Under the pieces are notes generated by a model. The model saw only the letters and a list, made by a program, of their open reading frames with translations, was not told the origin of the DNA and did not search any database. A stretch of 29,084 bases of DNA from a virus. Shown piece by piece: positions 6,314-13,974 of this stretch. The stretch's first letter is position 1. Each line of letters starts with the position of its first letter. Position numbers and translations under genes: made by a program. The stretch lies in the IMG/VR virus record IMGVR_UViG_3300006805_000117, positions 1 through 29,084 of that record; one strand, given 5' to 3'.

Positions 6314-6719
6314 GCGGGCTTTGGTGTTGGTGGAGCGGGTCCGGCGGGTCTTGGACGAGCAAGCGGCGGCCGGGAAGGAGCCGGGCGAATACGGCGAGCT
6401 ATCCGACGTGATCGCTGGGCAGGAGCTGGGGGCGCCCCTGGTGGCCCAAGGCAAGCTCACCGAGGATGACTATCACCTCGGCCTGATGAACGCCTCGGCG
6501 ATGGCCCTCGAGCCCTACGGCGAGATCAGCAAGAAGGAGATCGAGGAGATCCAGGCGATGGTGGTGGAGCGCCTCAAGCGCCACGTCGACATCCGATCCG
6601 CCTACGAGAAGCCCGACGCCCCGCCGGTCCCCGAGCCCCGCACCGTGACCGGCGACATCGATCCTTCAATGGTCGAGGTCGAGGTGATCACCGGCCAAGA
6701 GCCGGGGGGTGGGGCATGA
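6300..6719 (+). CDS. hypothetical protein, 139 aa
   Basis: It starts at ATG 6300 with TTTGGAGGG upstream, overlapping the methyltransferase gene by 14 bp. The first 110 residues look helical and mixed-charge (LRERALVLVERVRRVLDEQ; ISKKEIEEIQAMVVERLKRH). The C-terminus is proline-rich and acidic (DAPPVPEPRTV). I do not recognise a family. It is coupled to the HD-domain gene by ATGA at 6716. Confidence 0.6.
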   Translation: MSLRERALVLVERVRRVLDEQAAAGKEPGEYGELSDVIAGQELGAPLVAQGKLTEDDYHLGLMNASAMALEPYGEISKKEIEEIQAMVVERLKRHVDIRSAYEKPDAPPVPEPRTVTGDIDPSMVEVEVITGQEPGGGA

Positions 6720-7429
6720 AGGACGAGATGCAACACGTCGCCGCCGTGAGCGGCCGGGACTACAAGGCGATCACCGGGGCGGAGATGGCGACCCGAAAGC
6801 CGGCGCCTTGGATTCAAACCTTCACCGGGCAACGGTTCACCTTCGACCCCATCGATCCACACGCGATCAACGTGGAGGACATCGCCCACGCCCTCAGTCG
6901 AGCAAACCGATGGGCCGGGCACACCGCGGTCCCTTGGACGGTCGCGCAACACTCGATCCTCGTGGCGCTCCTTGTGCCTGAGAGGCACCGGAGGGAGGCA
7001 CTCTTTCACGACGCCTCGGAGGCCTACCTCGCCGACGTCGCCGCACCGGTGAAGGCGATACTCCCCGACTACCAGGCATTGGAGAAGCGCCTCGAGCACG
7101 CGATCGCCATCCGCTTCGGCCTCACCTTCCCGCTCCCGGATGTTGTGCGCTTTGCCGACTGGGCTGTTTTGCAGCTCGAGCGGAGAACGATCGCCGACTG
7201 GGAGGGATACCCGCCACGGTGGGACACCGATCCGCCCGGCGGCCTTGAGGAGGTCGGCCTACCGGCGATCCCGACCGCCTTCGCTTGGGCTCCACAACCC
7301 CAGGTGAAGTCAGGCCTCTTTTTGGCGTTGAGTGGGATCCAGGAGCCGGACCTACTCACCACGGCCCGATGGATGGGCGTCTCTGAGGAGTGGATCGAGG
7401 CCGCCGCCCTGTGGGGGGCTCGCTGGTAG
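6716..7429 (+). CDS. HD-domain phosphohydrolase (YfbR-like 5'-nucleotidase)
   Basis: The 237-aa protein has metal-binding residues in the HD order: His69 in AGHTAVPWTVAQHS, His79, and the doublet His98-Asp99 in LFHDASEAYLADV. The segment FDPIDPHAINVEDIAHALS before the first His is characteristic of the phage and YfbR-type subgroup. Such enzymes remove phosphate from deoxynucleoside monophosphates and can adjust nucleotide pools or support modified-DNA synthesis. The C-terminal 80 residues are not recognised. The start is ATG 6716, coupled to the upstream gene; a second Met at residue 5 is an alternative. It is the last gene before the packaging module. Confidence 0.85.
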   Translation: MKDEMQHVAAVSGRDYKAITGAEMATRKPAPWIQTFTGQRFTFDPIDPHAINVEDIAHALSRANRWAGHTAVPWTVAQHSILVALLVPERHRREALFHDASEAYLADVAAPVKAILPDYQALEKRLEHAIAIRFGLTFPLPDVVRFADWAVLQLERRTIADWEGYPPRWDTDPPGGLEEVGLPAIPTAFAWAPQPQVKSGLFLALSGIQEPDLLTTARWMGVSEEWIEAAALWGARW

Positions 7430-7452
7430 ACTAGGGGAGGCCCGGGCGCTGA

Positions 7453-8190
7453 ATGCTGAAGCCCAAGAAGCGGAGCGCCAAGCGGCCCCTTGCTGCAAAG
7501 CACCGGGAGCCGGGGAACATCGGCCGCCCGAGGCTCCTCACCCCCCAACTCGAGAAGAAGATCCTCGGCCTCGTGAGGCGGGGGCTCTTCCTCGAGACGG
7601 TGGCGGTCTCCGTCGGGATCCACCGGGGGAGCCTCTTTGCCTGGCTCGCCCGTGGGCGGGAGGAGGCTCACCGCATCGCCCTGGGGGCAGAGCCCGATCC
7701 CCGAGAGGCGCCCTTCCTCGACTTCCTCAACGCGGTCCAGATCGCCCAGGCCGAGGGGGAGATCCGGGCCTTCAAGATCGTCGAGGCCGCCGCCAAGACC
7801 GACTGGCAAGCGGCGTGGAAGCTCCTCACGCACGGCCCAGGCCGGGTTCGCTGGGGGACCCGGCCCGAGCCCGAGGCGCCACCGATGCCGGTCCGGGTGG
7901 TCGAGGCCCCGGCCGAGGTGACTCAAGCGACAGGAGCCCGCCCCGGTGAAGTCGACACTATTCGATCCCTTCTCTTCTCTGACGCCGGAAGAGATCTCCT
8001 CGATCGCGCTACGCAACTCGTGGAGGGCCGAACCCAGCGCCATGGGGGCGCATCTGTCCGAGGGGCGATTCCAGAGACCACGCCACGTGCAAGCGATCTC
8101 CAAACAGATCCGGAAGGCGCTCACGACACCGGGGAGCCGGACGATCATCACGACGCCCCCCCAGGTCGGCAAGACCACGACGGCGGTTAA
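7453..8190 (+). CDS. terS: terminase small subunit
   Basis: The product (245 aa) has a basic N-terminus, then a helix-turn-helix region (about 30-70: GRPRLLTPQLEKKILGLVRR, then TVAVSVGIHRGSLFAWLARG) as in phage TerS DNA-binding domains. A long helical oligomerisation segment follows (PFLDFLNAVQIAQAEGEIRA). It would recognise the packaging site and recruit TerL. Position directly before TerL supports the call. GGGGAGG lies about 15 bp before ATG 7453. Oddly, its last 82 codons overlap the TerL gene in another frame, and that tail is low-complexity and Asp/His-rich. The tail may be dispensable or a by-product of a lost stop. Confidence 0.72.
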   Translation: MLKPKKRSAKRPLAAKHREPGNIGRPRLLTPQLEKKILGLVRRGLFLETVAVSVGIHRGSLFAWLARGREEAHRIALGAEPDPREAPFLDFLNAVQIAQAEGEIRAFKIVEAAAKTDWQAAWKLLTHGPGRVRWGTRPEPEAPPMPVRVVEAPAEVTQATGARPGEVDTIRSLLFSDAGRDLLDRATQLVEGRTQRHGGASVRGAIPETTPRASDLQTDPEGAHDTGEPDDHHDAPPGRQDHDGG

Positions 8191-9403
8191 GTGGGGATCG
8201 ATCTGGGCCTTCGATCTCCTCCAAGATCCGAAGATCGCCTTGTGCTCCTACGGAACGAACTACTCCCGCGATTGGGCGATCGACATTCGGGACACGATCG
8301 TCGAGCACGCCCCGACGCTCGGATGGGGCATCTCGCCGACGAAGGCCCGAGCGGCTCAGTGGGCCACCACCGAGGGCGGCGAGTTTTTCTCCACCTCGAT
8401 CGACGGCGAGTTGACCGGCAAGAAGGTCGACATCCTCTTCATTGATGACCCGTACAAAAACTGGGCCCAGGCCTATTCGGAGGCGTACCTCGACAAGGTG
8501 CGGAAGTGGTGGGGCTCGGTCGCGTACACCCGCCTAGCGCCTAACGCCGCCGTGGTCCTCATTATGACCCGGTGGAACGCAAAGGATCTTGCCGGCGAGC
8601 TGATCAAGAAGTCGCGGGAGGGCGGCGACCAATGGGACGTGATCAACTTCCCCGCGATCGCTGGCCGGGACGATCCCATGGGCCGAGCTCCAGGTGAGAG
8701 CCTTTGGCCCGAGCGCTACTCGGTGGCGGACTACGAGCGGATCCGAGCGAACGCTACGGAGTTGATCTGGTGGCCCCTCTACCAAGGCAAGCCGAGGGCT
8801 TCGATCTCCAAACACTTCGAGCGCCTCCGCTACTACGAGAAGATGTCGGACCTCCGGAAGGCCGATCGGATCATCCAAACGTGGGACCTGCCCCAGAAGG
8901 ACAAGTTGGATAGCGACTGGGCCGCCGGCCAAACCTGGGCCCGGCTCGAGGAGGAGGGCCAGCTTCGAGCCTATCTCCTCGACGGGATGCACGAGCACGC
9001 CGCCAGCCCGAGAATCATTCAGATGGTGCGGGGGCTCTATCGCCGCTGGCCCGGGGCCGATCTCGTCCAGATCGAAGATGCGGCGGCCGGGCCCTCGGTG
9101 TACGCCCACCTCCGCCCGGAGATCTCGGTGCTCGACCTCAAGGCGGCGATCTTCTCGAAGGAGGTTCGGGCCCAGGCCGTGGTCCCCTTCGTCGAGGCTG
9201 GCCAGGTGGTGGTCCCCGACCCCGTCGCCTTCCCGTGGGCCGCCGAGCTGATTCAGGAGCTGCTAGACTTCCCCGATGCCGACCACGATGATCAAGTGGA
9301 CGCGGCAACCATGGCGGTAACTGAGCTACTCTTTGAGGCTCCCGACGTTTCGGCCGAAGCGCTCGAGGCGCAACCGTGGATCTCAAGGTGGAGGGGCAGA
9401 TGA
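7946..9403 (+). CDS. terL: terminase large subunit (ATPase-nuclease)
   Basis: The 485-aa packaging motor has an N-terminal ATPase with Walker A TTPPQVGKTTT (about 69-79), Walker B VDILFIDDP (161-169) and the motif III coupling segment VLIMTRW (204-210). A C-terminal RNase-H-like nuclease follows, with acidic residues Asp314 (QTWDLPQ), Glu377/Asp378 (QIEDAAAG) and Asp446-Asp452 (DADHDDQVD). The length is normal. It translocates DNA into the prohead and cuts it. Start GTG 7946 has AGGAG 9 bp upstream, while the next Met (codon 33) has none, so the long start is preferred despite a 245-bp overlap with terS. It is coupled by ATGA to the next gene. Confidence 0.93.
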   Translation: MKSTLFDPFSSLTPEEISSIALRNSWRAEPSAMGAHLSEGRFQRPRHVQAISKQIRKALTTPGSRTIITTPPQVGKTTTAVKWGSIWAFDLLQDPKIALCSYGTNYSRDWAIDIRDTIVEHAPTLGWGISPTKARAAQWATTEGGEFFSTSIDGELTGKKVDILFIDDPYKNWAQAYSEAYLDKVRKWWGSVAYTRLAPNAAVVLIMTRWNAKDLAGELIKKSREGGDQWDVINFPAIAGRDDPMGRAPGESLWPERYSVADYERIRANATELIWWPLYQGKPRASISKHFERLRYYEKMSDLRKADRIIQTWDLPQKDKLDSDWAAGQTWARLEEEGQLRAYLLDGMHEHAASPRIIQMVRGLYRRWPGADLVQIEDAAAGPSVYAHLRPEISVLDLKAAIFSKEVRAQAVVPFVEAGQVVVPDPVAFPWAAELIQELLDFPDADHDDQVDAATMAVTELLFEAPDVSAEALEAQPWISRWRGR

Positions 9404-9543
9404 CAAAGCAAGGTAACGGGTGCGCCTCCGAGCGAGGCGCCGCCGCTCTCGGGGTGTCGGTTGAGACCTACGATCGTCTCATCGCCGATGCGGTTGACGC
9501 CGCCCTCCCGAGGCTGATCGAGGCCCTCAAGGGGAAGGTGTGA
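9400..9543 (+). CDS. small hypothetical protein, 47 aa
   Basis: ATG 9400 overlaps the terL stop in an ATGA junction, and the stop at 9541-9543 overlaps the next gene's GTG. The product, with segments RGAAALGVSVETYDRLI and LPRLIEALKG, looks like a short helix-turn-helix or helical pair. No known family. The perfect tiling between neighbours supports it as a real gene. Confidence 0.55.
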   Translation: MTKQGNGCASERGAAALGVSVETYDRLIADAVDAALPRLIEALKGKV

Positions 9544-9809
9544 AGCTCACGCCAGCCCAAGCCCGAGAGCGGCTCGAGGAGGCGAAGGCCGCCTACTCCG
9601 ACGCCGTGAACGAGGCCGCCCTCGCTCTGGCGATCCACGCCGCCGCCCTGAGGACCCTCCGCCAAAGCTCGGCCCGGAGCGCCTCGGCCAAAGAGAGCCA
9701 AGAGAAAGTGATCGTGGATCGGCTCATGGCGGCGGCGGAGCGCTTCGAGGAGGCTCGAGGCGCCTTCGCTACGGCCGAGCTTGCGATCCAAGGAGGTAGA
9801 CCGGAATGA
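9540..9809 (+). CDS. small coiled-coil protein, 89 aa
   Basis: It starts at GTG 9540 in a GTGTGA junction with the previous gene. The product is almost entirely alpha-helical, rich in Ala, Glu and Arg (QARERLEEAKAAYSDAVNEA onward), with heptad-like spacing that suggests a coiled coil. The function is unknown. It sits between terL and the morphogenesis gene, where phages often carry small accessory genes. It ends in ATGA at 9806. Confidence 0.55.
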   Translation: MKLTPAQARERLEEAKAAYSDAVNEAALALAIHAAALRTLRQSSARSASAKESQEKVIVDRLMAAAERFEEARGAFATAELAIQGGRPE

Positions 9810-10033
9810 AGCCCGCGAACGAAGTAACCCCCGCCGATGTGCTCGCCGTACTGTCGACGGGGCCGGCGTCATCCTACGAGATCGCCAAGGCCCTGTGCGT
9901 CTCCTCCGAGTGGGTGAGCGATGCGCTCGGCAAGCTCAAAAACAGATCGAAGGTGCGGCGGACCGACGAGGATGGCCCGGCCAACCCCGGGGGCCGGTTC
10001 CGAGCGAAAAGGTGGGCCCTATGCGGTGGGTGA
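9806..10033 (+). CDS. small winged-helix DNA-binding protein, 75 aa
   Basis: The segment TPADVLAVLSTGPASSYEIA followed by LCVSSEWVSDALGKLKN and then a basic wing (SKVRRTDEDGPANPGGR) has the helix-helix-recognition helix-wing order of MarR/ArsR-like winged helices. It probably binds DNA, and the target is unknown. AAGGAGGT sits about 10 bp before ATG 9806, the strongest ribosome-binding site in this cluster. It could be a late-gene regulator or an accessory packaging protein. Confidence 0.6.
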   Translation: MKPANEVTPADVLAVLSTGPASSYEIAKALCVSSEWVSDALGKLKNRSKVRRTDEDGPANPGGRFRAKRWALCGG

Positions 10034-10098
10034 TGTGGGGTCGGGATCTGGCGCTCCTGGTGATCGCCTCGTGGTCGCTCTGGCGGGTGCTCCAGTGA
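10021..10098 (+). CDS. putative 25-residue single-span membrane peptide
   Basis: A 25-codon ORF bridges the winged-helix gene (13-bp overlap) and the morphogenesis gene (GTGA overlap). It encodes MRWVMWGRD followed by a hydrophobic run LALLVIASWSLW, which is enough for one membrane span. Its tiling with both neighbours mirrors other junctions here, which is the main support. It could equally be a leader for translational coupling. Confidence 0.35.
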   Translation: MRWVMWGRDLALLVIASWSLWRVLQ

Positions 10099-10859
10099 GC
10101 GATCTCCTCAAGCGAGCCTCGCTCACCGGGACCGCCGAATTCGCCGAGCGTCGGGCCCGAGGCCTGGCCCGGCTCGTTAAGCCATGGCTCGATCGGGTGG
10201 TGCGCTCGGAGCTTCGACTCGCCAAGGCCGACCACCAGGAGGAGCTACGCCGCCTCCTTCTTCGCTTCGGGGTCACCGTGATCGACGAGTCGGGCCAGCG
10301 GGTAGGGGGCTCCGAGCTGCAGCGGGGGCGCCTTTACCAGGACCTGATTCGGGGGCGAGAGATCACCATCTCTTGGCTCGACGAGTGGGCCCAGTCGGTC
10401 GAAAACTCGGCGGCGGAGACGCTCGCCGACGTGCGGTCCGAGCTTCAACGGATCACCCGGGAGGCGCTCCTCGAGGCCGAGATGCGGTCCGAGTCGAAGC
10501 TCACGGCGGTCGAGACGGCCCGGGTCATCCGCCAGGCGGCCGGGAAACACGGGAGCTTCTCCTTCGAGCGAGCCCTCCGCATCGCCCGGACCGAGACCTC
10601 GATCGCCGCCAACACGGGCCAGGTGATCGCGTATGACGAGCTGGGGATCACTCAAATCGAGTGGCTCGCCTTCAAGTCGCCGATCTGGCCGAGGCGCCAC
10701 GATCGGATGGCGGGAAAGAAGGTGGACCTCGGCGAGCTATTCACGCTCCCGAGCGGGGCTCAGTGCCGGCACCCGGGCGACCCGTCCCTCCCTGTGGGCG
10801 AGCTTGTGAATTGCCGATGCTCGACGGCGCCCGTGAGGCGCAAGCGCCCAAAGCGCTGA
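10095..10859 (+). CDS. phage head morphogenesis protein (Mu gpF / SPP1 gp7-like)
   Basis: The 254-aa product ends with the Mu-F domain signature: RIARTETSIAANTGQ, then RRHDRMAGKKVDLGE, then ELVNCRCSTAPV. The RTE, HDxxxG and NCRC elements are the recognisable core. These minor head proteins associate with the portal and are needed for assembly or DNA ejection. The N-terminal 130 residues are helical and charged. It starts at GTG 10095 by GTGA coupling. It lies directly upstream of the portal gene, whereas in many phages it follows the portal. Confidence 0.8.
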   Translation: MSDLLKRASLTGTAEFAERRARGLARLVKPWLDRVVRSELRLAKADHQEELRRLLLRFGVTVIDESGQRVGGSELQRGRLYQDLIRGREITISWLDEWAQSVENSAAETLADVRSELQRITREALLEAEMRSESKLTAVETARVIRQAAGKHGSFSFERALRIARTETSIAANTGQVIAYDELGITQIEWLAFKSPIWPRRHDRMAGKKVDLGELFTLPSGAQCRHPGDPSLPVGELVNCRCSTAPVRRKRPKR

Positions 10860-10881
10860 TCCTTGCCAGAGCCGCCGACGT

Positions 10882-10894
10882 GGGACACGGTGCC
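10882..10894 (+). repeat. start-associated motif, copy 1 (before portal)
   Basis: GGGACACGGTGCC lies 5 bp before the portal ATG. It is an imperfect inverted repeat (GGxAC-N3-GTxCC). The identity with copy 3 extends 23 bp through the start codon (10882-10904 equals 20973-20995). No ordinary Shine-Dalgarno is present; GGTG is the only weak match. Confidence 0.7.
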
Positions 10895-10899
10895 GGCCG

Positions 10900-12585
10900 A
10901 TGGCCAAGCGCACCAAGAGCCGACGAGTCAACAAAAGCCCCCAAGGCGCCCGGGCCCGGCAACGTGCGGCCGACCAATCGCCGCTCACCGCGTACGGCCT
11001 GACGGGCTCGAGGTGGGCCGGTCGGACCCGCCTCGCCGGCGAGTACACCCCCGAGCTTCGGGGCCGCCAGCGCCAGCGCACCTATACCAAGATGCTGGCG
11101 ACCTCGAGCCACCTTGGCCCGTCGGAGCTCCTCTTTAAGGCCCTCGCATCCAAGCCCGACTACCGCAACGCGGCGGCGATCGATGGCGACCCCGAGGCCG
11201 AGGAGCTTGCGATCCGCTTCGACGAGATCCTTGACGATATGGATGTGCCGCTCTCGACGGTGGCGGCCGAGTCGATCACCGGTCACTCGCGGGGCTTCTG
11301 GATCGGTGAGGTGCTCCTCAAGATGCGCCGGGGCCCCGACTCCACCTCCGAGTTGACCCGCTCGAAGTACAACGATGGTCTCTGGGGTGTGCAACGGATC
11401 GAGAGTCGCTCGCAGGATTCGATCGATGAGTGGGATATGGGCCCAAACCAACGGGCGGCGTTCGGCTTCTGGCAGGACGTCCCCGGCATCCCCGGACGCC
11501 CTTACGTGCCGATGTGGAAGTGCCTCCACCTCACCCCATGGAATTTCAACGGGAGCCCCGAAGGCAACGGCGGAGCGCTGGCGCCGGCCTATCGGCCCTG
11601 GTGGATGAGTACTGACCTCGAGGAGATCGAGAAGATCGGCGCCGAGCGTCACGCCGCTGGCCTCCCCGTGGCCTTCGTCCCCCCGGAGCTACTCTCGAGC
11701 CGCAACGTCAACGATGTCGCCACGCTCGACGTGATCCAAGATCTCGTGCGGAAGGTGAGGATGGACGAGACCGCCGGCGTGGTGTTTCCTGGCCCGAAAA
11801 ACAAGAAGGGCGAGGACACCGGATTCGGCTTCCAGCTTATGAGCTCGGCCCGCAACGTTGCCGAGAGCGACGTGATCATCAAGCGAGAGCACACCTTGAT
11901 GCTCACCTGCTACCTCACCACCTTCCTTTCCTTGGGCCAGCAAAACGCCGGCGGGTCCCAATCGCTCTCTTCCGATCTGACCGACCTCGTCTCCCAGGTG
12001 ATCGGCTCGTGCCTCGCCCTCTTTGTTCGGGAGGTTCAGTCGAAGCTCTACCCCATGATCGCTCGGCTCAACGGGTGGAACCTCCAAAAGCTCCCGACGC
12101 TCACGCACACCGATATCGAACGCCAGGACGCCCAGAAGTTTGCGGCGGCCCTCGGTACCCTCGTGACGGCCGGCGTGCTCCCGGCCTCCCCGAGCGTCGC
12201 CACCTTCGCCCTCGGCGAGTTGGGTTGGGACCTCGACCTCGACGCCGACCTCCCGATGATGATGCCGACCACCCCGAGCGTCGGCGCCGATCCGACGGTA
12301 CCGGTCCAGGAAGAGAAGGTGGTCTCGCCCGAGCAACTTCGGAGCATGCTCACCTTGCGGGAGGTCGGCACGCATCTCGGTGTTGGGCGAGGTGCGATCA
12401 TGGCGCTGATGCGGGCCGGGAAGCTCGAGAGCTACCGGGTGGGGCGGAGCTGGCGCTTCGATCCGAAGGACGTTGAGACCTACCGCCAGCAAGCCCGGTT
12501 TTCTGGATCCTTGACGCCGGCGACGGGTGCGGGACACGGTGCCCCCGAAAATGGCTCGGGGGATCAAGGCGCCGGCTCTCCGTAA
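10900..12585 (+). CDS. portal protein with C-terminal excisionase-type HTH domain
   Basis: Residues about 60-470 resemble DUF935/Mu-gp29-like portals: SHLGPSELLFKALASKPDYR, HSRGFWIGEVLLKM, LTPWNFNGSPEG, then AYRPWWMSTDLEEIEKIGAE with ERHAAGLPV. The portal forms the dodecameric DNA channel at one capsid vertex. Residues about 484-533 are a separate domain, LTLREVGTHLGVGRGAIMAL, then KLESYRVGRSWRF and PKDVETYRQQ. This matches the excisionase/MerR-type HTH_17 fold that binds DNA. A flexible Gly/Ser-rich tail ends the protein. Portals do not normally carry this domain. It starts at ATG 10900, preceded by the 13-bp repeated motif instead of a normal Shine-Dalgarno, and overlaps the protease gene by 35 bp. 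Confidence 0.82.
   Translation: MAKRTKSRRVNKSPQGARARQRAADQSPLTAYGLTGSRWAGRTRLAGEYTPELRGRQRQRTYTKMLATSSHLGPSELLFKALASKPDYRNAAAIDGDPEAEELAIRFDEILDDMDVPLSTVAAESITGHSRGFWIGEVLLKMRRGPDSTSELTRSKYNDGLWGVQRIESRSQDSIDEWDMGPNQRAAFGFWQDVPGIPGRPYVPMWKCLHLTPWNFNGSPEGNGGALAPAYRPWWMSTDLEEIEKIGAERHAAGLPVAFVPPELLSSRNVNDVATLDVIQDLVRKVRMDETAGVVFPGPKNKKGEDTGFGFQLMSSARNVAESDVIIKREHTLMLTCYLTTFLSLGQQNAGGSQSLSSDLTDLVSQVIGSCLALFVREVQSKLYPMIARLNGWNLQKLPTLTHTDIERQDAQKFAAALGTLVTAGVLPASPSVATFALGELGWDLDLDADLPMMMPTTPSVGADPTVPVQEEKVVSPEQLRSMLTLREVGTHLGVGRGAIMALMRAGKLESYRVGRSWRFDPKDVETYRQQARFSGSLTPATGAGHGAPENGSGDQGAGSP
12531..12543 (+). repeat. start-associated motif, copy 2 (before protease)
   Basis: GGGACACGGTGCC is repeated exactly, 7 bp before ATG 12551 of the protease gene and inside the last codons of the portal gene. 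The flanking bases differ from copies 1 and 3, so identity is limited to the 13-mer. No Shine-Dalgarno is seen. Confidence 0.7.
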
Positions 12586-13948
12586 GGCCTTCACGGTCTC
12601 CGGACGGATCACGAAGATCGACAAAGCCCAACGGCTGATGCTCGGGTGGGCCTCCACCTCGACGATCAATCACAAGCTCGTCACCGACCACGACAAAGAC
12701 CGAATCACCCCCGCCGAGATGGAAAAGGCGCTTTACGCCGCCGTTGAGCGGGGCGTGGTGCTCGGCGACATGCACGATCGCCTTGGCGTCGGGCACCTCG
12801 TCGAGGCCGTGGCCCTCACCAAGGAGAAGAAGGCCGCCATGGGTCTTGGGGACGATGGTCACCAAGGGATGTGGGTCGGCTTCCGGGTGACGGATGACGC
12901 GATGTGGGCGGCCGTCGAGAAGGGGGAGCGCCCGGAGTTTTCGATCGGCGGCGAGGCCAACCGGACACCGGCGCCCGATGAACCCGGAGCCTTTGACCTG
13001 ACGGACATCGAGATCCACGAGATCTCGGGCGTTGACGCCGGCGCCGGGATTCACGTCCCGGTCGTGATCACCAAGAGACGGGGCCGAGGCTCCGAGGGAG
13101 AAGCGATGAAACTGCACAAGCGATTGGCCAAACTGGCCAAGACCCTGGAGAAGCTCGGCGCCAGCGACGAAGGCCAAGCGATCATCATCAAGTTGAACGA
13201 GTGGGCCGGGACCCTTCGCAAGGAAGTGGGCTCGCTCGCCGAGTTGGCCCAGATCCAAGAGAAGCTCACCCCCGACGAGTGGGCGATGGTGCTCGAGGCG
13301 ATCCAGTCGGGCGTGCCGCTCGCCGGCGCCGCCGAGCCGGTGGAGGCCGCTCTCGACCCCCAGGCCCCGGCCGGTGATCAACCCCCGCCGATGCCCCCCA
13401 AGCGGAAGAAGGCCGCCGAGAGCGACGAGGATCCCGCGGTGGCGGAGATCTCCAAGTCGCTCGAGGCCGTGCGGAAGGAGCTGGCGGCCGAGCGGGCTCG
13501 GAGCGAGCGCTTCGAGAAGGAGCGCCGGATCGAGAAGGCGAAGGCCTTCGTCGAGAAGTCCCTCCCCCACCTCCCCGGCGATCCGGAGCTGCACACCGAG
13601 GCGGTCTCCTTCCTCGAGGATGCGATCAACGCCAACGGCGAGCGCCTCATCCGGGTGCCGGCCGAGCTGGCCAAACACCTGCAAGAGACCCTCGTCAAGG
13701 CGAGCACGGCGGTCGGCGCCGCCGCGATCCTCAAGACCCACGGCGCCAACCCGTTCACCGTCCACCGGGGCGGCGAGAGCGAAGGTGGCGACACCTTCGA
13801 CGGCTTCACGAAGGAGGAGGCCCGGGCCGAGCTCGAGAAGCGCTCGGCGGCCCTCCGCAAGAGCAACCCCAAGCTGACCGCTTCCGCGGCCTGGATCGAG
13901 GCGTGCTCCCAAAACGAGCGCCTCTACGAAATCACCAATAGCCGGTGA
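12551..13948 (+). CDS. XkdF-like prohead protease fused to scaffold domain
   Basis: The N-terminal part of this 465-aa protein (about 14-175) matches the XkdF family of prohead serine proteases: LMLGWASTSTI, then VLGDMHDRLGVGHLVEA, then MWVGFRVTDDAMW, then PEFSIGGE. His75 and Ser131 are the likely catalytic pair. The remainder is scaffold-like: helical, with a charged coiled coil (LEAVRKELAAERARSERFEK) and a C-terminal region rich in Glu and Lys. Proteases of this type clip scaffold and capsid proteins during maturation. ATG 12551 is chosen because the 13-bp motif precedes it; an in-frame GTG at 12527 is less likely. An internal start at 13106 probably yields scaffold alone. Confidence 0.82.
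   Translation: MARGIKAPALRKAFTVSGRITKIDKAQRLMLGWASTSTINHKLVTDHDKDRITPAEMEKALYAAVERGVVLGDMHDRLGVGHLVEAVALTKEKKAAMGLGDDGHQGMWVGFRVTDDAMWAAVEKGERPEFSIGGEANRTPAPDEPGAFDLTDIEIHEISGVDAGAGIHVPVVITKRRGRGSEGEAMKLHKRLAKLAKTLEKLGASDEGQAIIIKLNEWAGTLRKEVGSLAELAQIQEKLTPDEWAMVLEAIQSGVPLAGAAEPVEAALDPQAPAGDQPPPMPPKRKKAAESDEDPAVAEISKSLEAVRKELAAERARSERFEKERRIEKAKAFVEKSLPHLPGDPELHTEAVSFLEDAINANGERLIRVPAELAKHLQETLVKASTAVGAAAILKTHGANPFTVHRGGESEGGDTFDGFTKEEARAELEKRSAALRKSNPKLTASAAWIEACSQNERLYEITNSR
13106..13948 (+). CDS. probable nested scaffold protein (internal in-frame start)
   Basis: ATG 13106 lies in frame within the protease gene and is preceded by GAGGGAG at good spacing, a much better ribosome-binding site than the one for the full-length gene. 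The 280-aa product (MKLHKRLAKLAK onward) would be the scaffold part only: helical segments, a proline-rich hinge (PPPMPPKRKK) and the coiled coil. This matches the lambda C/Nu3 arrangement, where scaffold is translated separately and in excess from the same frame. It is supported by position and ribosome-binding site only. Confidence 0.5.
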   Translation: MKLHKRLAKLAKTLEKLGASDEGQAIIIKLNEWAGTLRKEVGSLAELAQIQEKLTPDEWAMVLEAIQSGVPLAGAAEPVEAALDPQAPAGDQPPPMPPKRKKAAESDEDPAVAEISKSLEAVRKELAAERARSERFEKERRIEKAKAFVEKSLPHLPGDPELHTEAVSFLEDAINANGERLIRVPAELAKHLQETLVKASTAVGAAAILKTHGANPFTVHRGGESEGGDTFDGFTKEEARAELEKRSAALRKSNPKLTASAAWIEACSQNERLYEITNSR

Positions 13949-13974
13949 CCCCGGGCTGAAAGGAACACAAGACC

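Noticed and set aside
12527-12550. GTG 12527 as start of the protease gene
   Set aside because: The 13-bp motif placed before ATG 12551 and the spacing shared with the portal and tape measure starts favour the later ATG.
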